Below, piece by piece: positions 44,217-52,389 of a DNA stretch of 64,000 nt. How positions within the stretch are numbered: position 1 is the first letter of the stretch; the number at the start of each line of letters is the position of its first letter. The notes under the pieces were generated by a model. It was given only the letters and a program-made list of their open reading frames with translations. It was not told the DNA's origin and did not search any database. The stretch comes from J014 sp964486055 (GTDB lineage Bacteria > Acidobacteriota > Blastocatellia > Pyrinomonadales > Pyrinomonadaceae), in assembly GCA_964486055.1 (NCBI GenBank), contig CAZALE010000005.1, forward strand, positions 124,001-188,000, given 5' to 3'. Made by a program: the position numbers and the translations under genes.

Positions 44217-45644
44217 TCAAGGATTCAGAAGGGCAAGGAGTCTGTCGGCCCAGTCAGACCTTTGGCTTCTGAGAATTTCATATTGTGTAAAAGCAGCATC
44301 CTTATCGCCGGCTCGTAGGTAGCTTCTACCAAGATTATATCGAGCCTTATCGAGCGATGGATTAAGATTCAATGCAGAATTGAATGAATTTATTGCCTCA
44401 GTTAATTTTCCAGCTTCTAAGTAACTTTCGCCTAAGTAGTTATAAACATTTGCGTCTTGCTTGTAGTTTTTGAGGGTTTCGAAGATTTGTATCGCTTCCT
44501 CATATCGTTTTTGTTTAAAGTAAGCTAGTCCCAATTTCTCAAGCGCTCCGATGTGATCAGGTTTTTGAGTAATGGCACGCTTATAAGCTAGAATTTCTTC
44601 TTCATTACGGTTTAGTTTATTGAGAGCTAATCCTAGGGCGTAGAATGCATCCGCATTTGATGGATCAAGTTTGATTGCCTGTTTGTATGCTTCAGCTGCC
44701 TCTTTAAATTGACCTAATGCAAAACTCGATGTTCCGATATTAAGCCAAGCCTCCGGCCAATCTGGGCGTATCGCAACTACCTTTTTTGAAGCTTTTAATG
44801 CTTCTTGATGTAGACCCAACATTCCATAGCAAAAACCTGCCTGATACCAAGCCTCAGCATAACTCGGATCAATTTCCGTGGCTTTCTCGAAGAAAGTGAG
44901 TGCCTTCGTGTAATCATCGAGTGAGAGCCGAGCTAGCCCCTGAGAGTATAAATTTTGAGCCATTATGCGCTTACTCTTCTGCATTTCCAAGTTAAATGCA
45001 GCGAAACTTTGAGACAAGGTTGGTTTCAGCTGGAGGATTCTTTCGCTAGGAACGGCAAAATTTATGTTTTGTCCCTCTACAGCTTGTAAGGTGGCGACTC
45101 CGACGACTTGACCTCGCATATTAACAACTGGCGATCCAGAAGATCCAGGAGAGATTGCAGCCGTTATCTGAATGATTTTGCCATAACCTGGGATTTCCCG
45201 CACAGCTGATACTATACCATTGGAGACAGATCCCTCCAGACCAAAGGGATTGCCTATTACTAAGACAGATTCGCCTTCCTGAGGAGTACTACGATCGATT
45301 GGCAAGGGAAACACCATTGATTGTGGCACATCTACTCTTAATAAGGCTAAGTCCCCTTCAGCATCTATTGCCAGAATTGCCTTAACATCGAATTTTCTCC
45401 CATTAAGAAGGTGTATCTCGGCACTAGCCGACTTTTCTATTACGTGTCGATTAGTTATTACTTTGTCGTAATCGATGAAAAATCCACTCCCACGAGAGAT
45501 TAAATTTCCTTTTTCATCAAAGGTTTCTATTGCTACGGCTGAGGGTTTTATGCGTCTGACAAGCTCAGGTAGATTTTCTTGAGAGAAATTGCAGAGGTAA
45601 AGAATAAATAAACATAGACAAACTTGTGGGATTCGTCGCATCAT
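44217..45644 (-). CDS. Secreted trypsin-like (HtrA-type) protease with TPR domain
   Basis: About 475 aa from ATG 45644 (the frame opens with TTG two codons earlier). N-terminal signal-like segment (VCLCLFILYLCNFSQ). Residues about 25-205: S1C protease with the triad ITNRHVI (His), EGDLALLRV (Asp) and PGSSGSPVV (Ser), and GNPFGLEGSVSNGIVS. No PDZ domain follows; instead residues 230-475 contain six or seven TPR units (YAEAWYQAGFCYGMLGLHQEALKA, and others). The TPR in place of PDZ suggests a substrate or partner recruited by the TPR array outside the cytoplasm. Next to a CarH-like regulator on the same strand (34 bases). Confidence 0.88.
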   Translation of the reverse strand: MMRRIPQVCLCLFILYLCNFSQENLPELVRRIKPSAVAIETFDEKGNLISRGSGFFIDYDKVITNRHVIEKSASAEIHLLNGRKFDVKAILAIDAEGDLALLRVDVPQSMVFPLPIDRSTPQEGESVLVIGNPFGLEGSVSNGIVSAVREIPGYGKIIQITAAISPGSSGSPVVNMRGQVVGVATLQAVEGQNINFAVPSERILQLKPTLSQSFAAFNLEMQKSKRIMAQNLYSQGLARLSLDDYTKALTFFEKATEIDPSYAEAWYQAGFCYGMLGLHQEALKASKKVVAIRPDWPEAWLNIGTSSFALGQFKEAAEAYKQAIKLDPSNADAFYALGLALNKLNRNEEEILAYKRAITQKPDHIGALEKLGLAYFKQKRYEEAIQIFETLKNYKQDANVYNYLGESYLEAGKLTEAINSFNSALNLNPSLDKARYNLGRSYLRAGDKDAAFTQYEILRSQRSDWADRLLALLNP

Positions 45645-45678
45645 CTTCAAGGATTATACGGCATTATAGCCTGTAAAT

Positions 45679-46560
45679 TCAAAAGGTTTTTACTTGTGGA
45701 AAGTTTTTTATTAAGTTACATAGGTCAGTGAAGGTGTTTAGGTAGAAATCAGCAGGGAATCTATTTTTGATTCTATTATCCTCGAATACCTTACCACCTA
45801 GTATTACCGGAATTTTTAACTTGGAAAGTTTAGATTTAAACTCTGCGAAGTCTCGGGTTAAGCCCTCGATATCTTCAATCACGGTGGCGGAAATGCATAT
45901 CATATCTGGTGAATGACGCGTAGCTTCATCGGCGAGGGAGTAAAAAGGCATGCTGGAGCCGAAATTCATCACTTCCCATCCATTTGATTCGAAAACGATT
46001 TGCGAAAGATGCGTCGGCAATTCGTGATAATCCCCTTCAAAACTACAGCAGAAAGCTAACTCCGAACGCTGGTCGACTATTGGTAGATGGGTTCTCAAAC
46101 GATACAAAGCATTATAAACCACTCTAGTGGCTAAGTGTTCTTGTGCTACATTAATCTTACCTTCGAACCATAAATCACCCACGCGCCGCATTACGGGACA
46201 AACGAGTTCGTCAAAAATCTGTTCTATCGGTTTTCCATGCAGATATTCGGACAATAGTATGCTTCCCGCCTCCTCTTCACAGCCAGCCAACAGGGCATTT
46301 AAAAGTTCAGAATCTTCTCCTCTCAAAGTGTTTCGGTATCTTGCGAGTTTAGATGGACTATCGTCACCGTGACGACGTTTCAAACCAATACCTTGTTCGG
46401 CTTGAAATTTTAGTATATCGTCAACTCTAAAACGCCTATGCCCTCCGCTCGTTCGCTCAGATTTGAGTAAACCAGATTCAGCCCATCGCTTGACTGTGGC
46501 ATCGCTGACCATGAAAATCTTAGCTACTTCATTTGTGGTTAGCGTTTTTCTGTTTTTCAT
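45679..46560 (-). CDS. MerR-HTH plus B12-binding transcription regulator (CarH-like)
   Basis: 293 aa from ATG 46560 (aggag directly upstream). Residues about 8-55: MerR helix-turn-helix (TNEVAKIFMVSDATVKRWAESGLLKSERTSGGHRRFRVDDI). Then the four-helix cap with the W-x9-EH motif VGDLWFEGKINVAQEHLA, and a cobalamin-binding domain with DYHELPTHL where the usual DxHxxG has Pro in place of Gly. The W, E and H of the W-x9-EH motif are present, but the His that follows the Trp in T. thermophilus CarH (His132) is Phe here. CarH represses light-responsive genes using adenosylcobalamin. Divergent from the candidate RNA at 46725, so it may control that promoter; this is inference. Confidence 0.85.
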   Translation of the reverse strand: MKNRKTLTTNEVAKIFMVSDATVKRWAESGLLKSERTSGGHRRFRVDDILKFQAEQGIGLKRRHGDDSPSKLARYRNTLRGEDSELLNALLAGCEEEAGSILLSEYLHGKPIEQIFDELVCPVMRRVGDLWFEGKINVAQEHLATRVVYNALYRLRTHLPIVDQRSELAFCCSFEGDYHELPTHLSQIVFESNGWEVMNFGSSMPFYSLADEATRHSPDMICISATVIEDIEGLTRDFAEFKSKLSKLKIPVILGGKVFEDNRIKNRFPADFYLNTFTDLCNLIKNFPQVKTF

Positions 46561-46689
46561 CTCTCCTATCTTCAATTTTTCATTCTACTGAATTCGCTCT
46601 ATTCGAACAAATCTTAACCCAGTCTTTTGCGGCTTATGCTTAATTATCTACATAAAAAAGGAAAAAATGATTTTCGTCTTGCCGATCAC

Positions 46690-46718
46690 TTGACAGTCAA
46701 ATACAGATTATGTAATAT
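46690..46718 (+). promoter_or_regulatory. Consensus sigma70-type promoter of the candidate RNA
   Basis: TTGACA (46690-46695), 17 bases, TAATAT (46713-46718). A-tracts at about 46650-46670 could act as an UP element. Predicted start of transcription near 46724, directly before the first hairpin. Confidence 0.75.
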
Positions 46719-46724
46719 TAAAAT

Positions 46725-46860
46725 CGCACAAACCGCTCAAGGTTTTGTGCGGATACTTCGGTAAAGCTAAAAAGCCGAAACCTTTAGCAAAAAGAGCGAG
46801 CAAAGGGAAGGTAAACAAGGGGGAAAAGTCGTTACCGTTGTGGTAACGACTTTTATTTTT
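46725..46860 (+). ncRNA. Candidate structured small RNA, family unknown
   Basis: About 136 bases between a consensus promoter and a strong intrinsic terminator. Structure read by eye: hairpin 1 (46725-46751), ten base pairs with one bulged base and loop gctcaa; then a possible H-type pseudoknot, stem 1 ttcgg (46757-46761) with ccgaa (46775-46779), stem 2 gctaaa (46766-46771) with tttagc (46783-46788); then a purine-rich single strand (46789-46823) containing gggaagg and aaggggg; then the terminator (46824-46860). It has no ATG with a usable frame. It is divergent from a CarH-like regulator gene and its downstream neighbour is convergent, so it is not a leader of a gene here. I could not match it to tmRNA, 6S RNA, SRP RNA or a riboswitch class from memory. 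Confidence 0.6.
46824..46860 (+). terminator. Intrinsic terminator of the candidate RNA
   Basis: Stem aaaagtcgttacc (46824-46836) with ggtaacgactttt (46842-46854), 13 bp, loop gttgt, followed by attttt. Strong by inspection. Being A/T at the base, it could also stop transcripts from the opposite strand. Confidence 0.85.
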
Positions 46861-46869
46861 ATTGCCTGA

Positions 46870-46899
46870 TCGTACAAAACGTTAGATTATGCTGTACGA
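46870..46899. repeat. 7-bp inverted repeat after the candidate RNA
   Basis: tcgtaca (46870-46876) and tgtacga (46893-46899) separated by 16 bases, in the gap between the RNA terminator and the end of the biotin-carrier gene. It lacks a T-tract on either strand. Could be a protein-binding site or a remnant; meaning unknown. Confidence 0.35.
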
Positions 46900-46972
46900 C
46901 TATATCTTATCTATCACAGGCGATGGCCGGATGCTTATGCATGCCGAGTAAATTTCGAGGTGTTGATTAAAT

Positions 46973-47461
46973 TCACTCAATAATTGCTAGAACTTTTCCT
47001 GCCTCTACTGTTTCACCCTCAGAGCAATAAATATCTTTTACCACGCCGTCTTTAGGTGATTTCATTTCATTTTGCATTTTCATCGCCTCTACTACGATTA
47101 TGCCATCACCTCGTTTAATTTTGTCGCCTTTCTGTGCGAGAATGCGAACAATCTTACCAGGCATTGCAGTTTTAATTTCAGCCATCGCGTCATCGAGTAT
47201 TGCCGAGCCAAAGGCGCCACGCAGTTGTTTAGGATCGAATATTTTAACTTCGATCTGGTGATTTTTTATGTGAGCTATACCATTCGATGAAACATAGACT
47301 TCATAGATGTGGTTTTGATGTTTGAATAGATATAAATTCGGCTCTACTTCAGAGAATTCTAGTTCATACTGTCTATCTTCCACTACCGCAAAGATCTTTG
47401 AGCCTTCTTGTTTGAATTCGATCTCTTGTTTTTTGCCAGATACTTCTGCTACTAGCTTCAT
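46973..47461 (-). CDS. Biotin carboxyl carrier protein-type subunit
   Basis: 162 aa. The C-terminal biotinyl domain (about residues 90-162) has EAMKMQNEMKSPKDGVVKDIY, with the Lys of AMKM as the biotin site, and ends ...GETVEAGKVLAIIE. The N-terminal half (residues 1-80) is a beta-rich domain like that of biotin-dependent acyl-CoA carboxylase or decarboxylase carriers. The enzyme partner (biotin carboxylase, carboxyltransferase) is not adjacent, so which carboxylase it serves is open. Upstream (47462-47859) is a long intergenic stretch. Confidence 0.85.
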   Translation of the reverse strand: MKLVAEVSGKKQEIEFKQEGSKIFAVVEDRQYELEFSEVEPNLYLFKHQNHIYEVYVSSNGIAHIKNHQIEVKIFDPKQLRGAFGSAILDDAMAEIKTAMPGKIVRILAQKGDKIKRGDGIIVVEAMKMQNEMKSPKDGVVKDIYCSEGETVEAGKVLAIIE

Positions 47462-47859
47462 CTTTTTGAAATCCTTTAGCTACTGTAAATTTATTTTTGC
47501 AAATACTAATTAGCTGAGCAAATTAACACTAAAAAGTTGCAATGATTAATTACCGAATTGAGGCTGAGACGGGATGATGTGGATAAAATAATTTCAGTGA
47601 CAATTCAGAGATTAATCGGCAAACGGCAGATTGATCAGCTTATTCACCGGTCAGCGATTGGGCTATTTTAAGTTTTTCCTGATCGATGCTGATTTTATAG
47701 TTCTTGGATTTTATTTTTGGGCAACTTGTAGATTGAATTACTGATTCAGACAGAGGTAATGGGTCGGGGTAGAAACAATTGTTTGATCTTGATTGCTAAT
47801 ATAAATCGTGATAACGTTATCGGAAAGTGCTGTCAATTGTTGTTCTCAGGGGTTAGTAT
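47462..47859. other. Intergenic region before the opp operon
   Basis: 398 bases between divergent genes for the biotin carrier and OppA. Apart from the extended -10 element and the palindrome at 47810-47821, there is no reading frame and no visible RNA. The promoter of the biotin-carrier gene must lie here on the minus strand, but I cannot assign it. Confidence 0.6.
47794..47821 (+). promoter_or_regulatory. Putative promoter and palindromic operator of the opp operon
   Basis: An extended -10 TGCTAATAT (47794-47802) is followed 7 bases later by a perfect 12-base palindrome gataacgttatc (47810-47821), so the palindrome would cover the start of transcription. Its centre aacgtt resembles LacI-family operators, but no LacI-family gene lies in the window, so regulation by such a protein is inference. 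Confidence 0.4.
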
Positions 47860-49905
47860 ATGAATAAAATTTATTTGTGTTTTATAAGTCTGAGTTTATT
47901 GATGTTTAATCTTGCTTGTTCTGAGAGCACAGCTAGCAGGCGATACTGGGGTAAGACGGAGCCGCCAAAGGAGAATGTATTACGCTATATCTCTGGTAGT
48001 GAACCTGAGTCTTTAGATCCTCAAATACCAACCGGGCAACCCGAAGCTCGTATTCTGATGGCTTTATATGACGGATTGGTCGAATATCATCCGAAAACAA
48101 TGGCGCCAATTCCTGCTATTGCCGAGCGTTGGGAAATCAGTCCAGATGGTACAGAATTTATATTTTACCTGAGACGAAATGCAAAATTCTCCAATGGTGA
48201 TCCAATCACAGCGCATGATTTTGTGTACACATTTCGCAGAGGGTTAGATCCAGAACTGGCTGCACAAAACGCATATCTTGCTTATGAAATAAAATATGCT
48301 AAAGCTTACAATTCGCGCGAGGCATTTGTTAGAAAAGAGAATGGGGAATTTTTGCTAAGAAAAGATTTTGAAACGGATCTTAAAGAAGTTAACTCCGTGG
48401 GGTTCGGGCCTGACACGGAATTTCATCGTTTTATTAATTCGCCGGAACGATTGACAGTGCCGCTTGATGAGAAGGATAGACAAGAGTTAATCGATAAAGA
48501 TCCTAAGTTAAAAGAGGCAATAGATGGAAAAGAATTAGTACCGGTTAGAGCTGAAGATATTGGCGTCGAGGCAATAGATGATTACACCTTGCGTCTAAAA
48601 CTCGCAATTCCTGCACCATATTTTTTGGATTTACTTCCTCATCAGTTTTTTAGAGTAGTAAACAAAAAAGTCATCGAGAAATATGGTAAAGAGTGGACGA
48701 GACCGGAAAACATTGTAACTAGCGGGGCTTTCAAACTTTTGACTCATCGTCCCTATGATGTGTTGGTCGTCGTGAAAAATCAAGATTATTGGGACGCTGA
48801 AAATGTCTCCTTGGATAGAATTGAGTTTTATCCACTTGAAGAGCAGTATACAATGATGAATCTTTACAAGGCTGGAACAGTTGATGCAACATACAATCAC
48901 ACCGTACCCGCTTCATGGCTCGATGAAATTAGGCAATATAAGGATGAATATCTAGATCATCCTGAGGTAACGATTGAATATTATACATTCAACGTAAGGA
49001 GAAAGCCTATGGATGACGTAAGGGTGCGAAAGGCTTTTGCACTAGCTATCGACAGGTTTTCCCTTGCAAAATTTAGAAAGACTTCTAAACCACTTGTGGA
49101 TTTCACTCCCGAGGGGATTTTTCCTAAGTATGAGGAGATAAGAAAAAGAGTTTATGAACAGTTACTGAGAGAAAGTGGAATCTCGAAGCAAGATTGGGAG
49201 AAAAGATATTTCGATCCAGAGCGAGCATGCAGGTTGATGAAAGAGGCTGGTTATCAAGTTGAGAATAAAGCAAATGGAAGATGTGAGGTTAAGAATTTCC
49301 CTATAGGTGAAGTAGCTCTTACCTATAATACTTCGGAATCAAATAAAGCAGTTGCAGAATTTATCCAGGCTCAGTGGAAGCAAAATTTAGGTATTACGAT
49401 TCCATTAAGGAATATGGAATGGAAAACTTTTCTCCCGACAAGGAAGAAATTGGATTATACAGGGATGACGAGAGCAGGTTGGGTTGGAGATTACATGGAC
49501 CCTAATACTTTTTTGAAACTTTTTTATGGCTCTGACAATGATAGCGGAACTGGTTGGTACGATCCGAAATTCGACAAACTGTTAGATCAAGCCAATAGCG
49601 AGGTAAATCCAGAGAAAAGATTCGAGCTTATGGCTAAAGCCGAATTTTATATGCTTCAGTCTCAGCCTGTTATTCCCTTGATGACTGCGTCTACTAATTG
49701 GCTGAAAAAGCCATATGTCAAGGGTTTGTATCCGAATCCAGGAACTCTTCACGCATGGAAATTTGTTTACATCGAACGTGATCCAAACAAATGGGATAGG
49801 GACGTTGATAACATAATGAAAGAGTCAGATCCAATTGTAGAGGAAAAGTTAGCAAGGCTTCAGCGTAGTCAGATAGAGTTTGAAAAACAAAGGCATGGAG
49901 AATAG
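47860..49905 (+). CDS. oppA: Oligopeptide ABC transporter substrate-binding lipoprotein
   Basis: 681 aa family-5 solute-binding protein. Signal peptide with a lipobox-like SLLMFNLAC (Cys at residue 20) predicts a lipoprotein. Family motifs: SGSEPESLDPQ, ALYDGLVEY, IAERWEISPDGTEFIFYLRRNAKFSNGDPITAHDFVYTF, VTSGAFKL, VRVRKAFALAIDR. It is about 140 residues longer than E. coli OppA, mainly through an insert at roughly residues 145-235. Delivers peptides to the OppBC permease and starts the operon; oppB follows after 3 bases. Confidence 0.92.
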   Translation: MNKIYLCFISLSLLMFNLACSESTASRRYWGKTEPPKENVLRYISGSEPESLDPQIPTGQPEARILMALYDGLVEYHPKTMAPIPAIAERWEISPDGTEFIFYLRRNAKFSNGDPITAHDFVYTFRRGLDPELAAQNAYLAYEIKYAKAYNSREAFVRKENGEFLLRKDFETDLKEVNSVGFGPDTEFHRFINSPERLTVPLDEKDRQELIDKDPKLKEAIDGKELVPVRAEDIGVEAIDDYTLRLKLAIPAPYFLDLLPHQFFRVVNKKVIEKYGKEWTRPENIVTSGAFKLLTHRPYDVLVVVKNQDYWDAENVSLDRIEFYPLEEQYTMMNLYKAGTVDATYNHTVPASWLDEIRQYKDEYLDHPEVTIEYYTFNVRRKPMDDVRVRKAFALAIDRFSLAKFRKTSKPLVDFTPEGIFPKYEEIRKRVYEQLLRESGISKQDWEKRYFDPERACRLMKEAGYQVENKANGRCEVKNFPIGEVALTYNTSESNKAVAEFIQAQWKQNLGITIPLRNMEWKTFLPTRKKLDYTGMTRAGWVGDYMDPNTFLKLFYGSDNDSGTGWYDPKFDKLLDQANSEVNPEKRFELMAKAEFYMLQSQPVIPLMTASTNWLKKPYVKGLYPNPGTLHAWKFVYIERDPNKWDRDVDNIMKESDPIVEEKLARLQRSQIEFEKQRHGE

Positions 49906-49908
49906 AAA

Positions 49909-50826
49909 ATGTTATATTTCGTTGTCCGAAGGCTTCTAATAATAATTCCTACAGCTTTATTAGTAGTCTCAGTTACTTGGCTTTTGATTCGTCTTGCTCC
50001 TGGTAATTTCTATATAAGTGAGAAAAAACTTCCAAAGTCAGTAGAAGAAAACATAAGAAGAAAATACGGTCTCGATAAACCCATGAGTGAGCAATATTTG
50101 ATAATGATAAAAAACGTTCTGCGAGGAGATTTTGGCGATTCGCTTAAATATCAAGGGCAATCTGTCAATGAAATCATAAGACGTCACCTCCCTTACTCTG
50201 CTACCATTGGAATCCTGGCTTATCTGCTCGCTTTGTTTGTCGGGCTGACAGCTGGAATTCTAGCCTCGCTTAAACAGAATTCATTATTGGATTATGCCTC
50301 AATGGCTGTCGCAATGTTAGGGATATCAATACCAAATTTCGTTTTGGGACCAATATTGGTAATCATCTTTGCTCTAGGTCTTTATTTAGTCCCACCTGCT
50401 CGTTGGGGAGGAATAGAAAATTTGATTTTACCTGTAGTGACTCTTTCAGCGATATATGCTGCCTATATCGCCAGGCTGACTCGTGCAGGAATGCTTGAGG
50501 TTTTAAGATCTGATTTCATTAGAACTGCGCGAGCTAAAGGTCTAGATGAGAGAACCATACTACTAAAACATGCCTTAAGAGGTGGTATTATCCCGGTTGT
50601 TTCGTTTACAGGTCCAGCATTGGCCAATCTATTGGCTGGAACAGTAGTAGTGGAAAAGATTTTTGCCATACCAGGCCTAGGTAATGTTTTCATTCAAGCT
50701 GTTTTGAATCGAGATGAGCCATTAGTCTTGGGAATAGTGGCGTTTCTCTCTATCTTGATCATGTTTTTTAATCTTTTAGTTGACATTTCCTATGGCTTTT
50801 TAGATCCAAGAATTAGGTACTCGTGA
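49909..50826 (+). CDS. oppB: Oligopeptide ABC transporter permease OppB
   Basis: 305 aa inner-membrane permease with six membrane segments. N-terminal MLYFVVRRLLIIIPTALLVV and RLAPGNFYISEKKLP, then the coupling (EAA) loop ARAKGLDERTILLKHALRGGIIPV and GTVVVEKIFAIPGLG, all typical of the OppB/DppB side. Three bases after oppA and 4 bases before oppC. Confidence 0.94.
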   Translation: MLYFVVRRLLIIIPTALLVVSVTWLLIRLAPGNFYISEKKLPKSVEENIRRKYGLDKPMSEQYLIMIKNVLRGDFGDSLKYQGQSVNEIIRRHLPYSATIGILAYLLALFVGLTAGILASLKQNSLLDYASMAVAMLGISIPNFVLGPILVIIFALGLYLVPPARWGGIENLILPVVTLSAIYAAYIARLTRAGMLEVLRSDFIRTARAKGLDERTILLKHALRGGIIPVVSFTGPALANLLAGTVVVEKIFAIPGLGNVFIQAVLNRDEPLVLGIVAFLSILIMFFNLLVDISYGFLDPRIRYS

Positions 50827-50830
50827 TTCT

Positions 50831-51784
50831 ATGCAACAGCAGGAAATAATAAAAGGTACATCGCTTTGGCAAGACGCTTGGAAGAGACTCCTAAAAAATA
50901 AATTAGCAGTCTTTGGAATGATAGTAATCGCATTCATGGTGATTGCGGTAACCATTGGTCCGGCGATAATCAAATGGAGCACCGGCTATACCTATGATTA
51001 CATCCCGCCTGAGAGTGACTTGGTTAAATCATTTCCTCCATCCTTGAAGCATCCAATGGGCACTGATGATGCTGGCAGAGATATTTTAGCTCGTGTTTTA
51101 CAGGGTGGAAGAGTTTCTCTGATGGTAGGTATAATTTCTACTCTGGTCTCTCTAATAATTGGCGTGAGCTACGGTGCAATTGCGGGTTATCTAGGTGGAT
51201 TCGTAGATAACTTGATGATGCGAATCGTAGATATACTATACTCAATTCCGTACATACTAATTGTTATAGTGCTTCTATCCGTATTCGGTGGCCCAAATAC
51301 TCCTAATTTCATAAAGGCTACAGCTGATATTTTTGGAGGAGGACAAGGACTGAGTCAGATTTTTCTGTTATTCTTTGCCCTGGGTCTTGTATCTTGGCTT
51401 ACGATGGCACGCGTGGTTCGTGGGCAAATATTGAGCCTGAAAAATCAAGATTTTGTGATGGCTGCACGCGCTACAGGCGTATCTACATTTGGAATAATAT
51501 TTAGGCATCTCGTGCCAAATGCCTTAGGGCCAGTGATTGTGTATGCAACTTTGACAGTCCCATCGGTCATGTTGTCTGAAGCTTTTCTATCTTTTCTAGG
51601 GCTTGGAGTTCAGGCTCCTTATGCTTCGTGGGGCAGTATGGTTGCAGATGGCATCAAAAACATCTCTATTTATCCTTGGCAGTTGGTTTTTCCCGGAGTC
51701 ACAATGGCTCTGACGCTTTTCTCATTAAATTTCCTGGGTGACGGATTACGCGACGCCTTAGATCCACAAACGAGGAAGTTTTAG
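50831..51784 (+). CDS. oppC: Oligopeptide ABC transporter permease OppC
   Basis: 317 aa inner-membrane permease. N-terminal cytoplasmic part SLWQDAWKRLLKNKLAVFGMI, then HPMGTDDAGRDILARVLQGGRVSL (hallmark of the OppC/DppC branch), EAA loop AARATGVSTFGIIFRHLVPNALGPVI and LSEAFLSFLGLGVQAPYASWG. Forms the heteromeric channel with OppB. Confidence 0.94.
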   Translation: MQQQEIIKGTSLWQDAWKRLLKNKLAVFGMIVIAFMVIAVTIGPAIIKWSTGYTYDYIPPESDLVKSFPPSLKHPMGTDDAGRDILARVLQGGRVSLMVGIISTLVSLIIGVSYGAIAGYLGGFVDNLMMRIVDILYSIPYILIVIVLLSVFGGPNTPNFIKATADIFGGGQGLSQIFLLFFALGLVSWLTMARVVRGQILSLKNQDFVMAARATGVSTFGIIFRHLVPNALGPVIVYATLTVPSVMLSEAFLSFLGLGVQAPYASWGSMVADGIKNISIYPWQLVFPGVTMALTLFSLNFLGDGLRDALDPQTRKF

Positions 51785-51786
51785 CT

Positions 51787-52380
51787 ATGAGAGTATTGCT
51801 TTACCTTTTTGCGTTTTGGTTATTAGCTACGAGTGGAATAGCTCAAAAGAGTAAGGATCAACATCAGACTTCAACGAGCAAGCGATCCAATCAATCTCAG
51901 ATAGATCAGAGACGAGATATCACAAAACAAGCGCGCAGGCCTGATACAGAAAGTTACAAGATTGCGCGGGAAGGCGTTGGCATCGAAGGGATAATCGTTG
52001 GTAAGTCCACTAAACAAGATGTGATCAAGAGGTTTGGAAAAGATTATAAGTGGATAGCTCACAAAAAATACTCGTATCAGATGGCTTATCCAAATGGTCT
52101 TTCTTTTTACATATGTCAGAGCGATAAAAAACAGCAGATCTTTGACATAGAGATAAATCCGCCATATAAAGCTAAAACAAGTCGCGGTGTAATTCTGAAT
52201 AAAAGCACGGTGGAGGATGTTTATAAGATTTACGGTAAGCCGTCTGGAAGTGCTTCATCTGAAAGCCTTGAATACAAGGGCGTTAATTTTTCGTATACAA
52301 AGCGCGGTAAGGATAAGGTAATAACGACCATAGACATTGTGGAAAGACAGGGTCTTCGGCAGTGTGAGGTTAGAAAATAG
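51787..52380 (+). CDS. Unknown secreted protein inside the opp operon
   Basis: 197 aa with a signal peptide (LLYLFAFWLLATSGIAQ). After a basic, low-complexity stretch there are two related segments: GVGIEGIIVGKSTKQDVIKRFG (about residues 63-85) and SRGVILNKSTVEDVYKIYGKP (about 130-150), each with G-I/V-I-x-x-K-S-T-x-x-D-V, suggesting an internal duplication. I recognise no enzyme or binding motif. Two bases after oppC and 9 bases before oppD, so it is cotranscribed with the transporter; an accessory envelope role is a guess from this position. Confidence 0.75.
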   Translation: MRVLLYLFAFWLLATSGIAQKSKDQHQTSTSKRSNQSQIDQRRDITKQARRPDTESYKIAREGVGIEGIIVGKSTKQDVIKRFGKDYKWIAHKKYSYQMAYPNGLSFYICQSDKKQQIFDIEINPPYKAKTSRGVILNKSTVEDVYKIYGKPSGSASSESLEYKGVNFSYTKRGKDKVITTIDIVERQGLRQCEVRK

Positions 52381-52389
52381 GGGATAAAA

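Noticed and set aside
46690..46860. Reading the RNA as a riboswitch leader
   Set aside because: No gene follows on the same strand within range; the next gene is convergent and the opp promoter is 1 kb further with its own -10.
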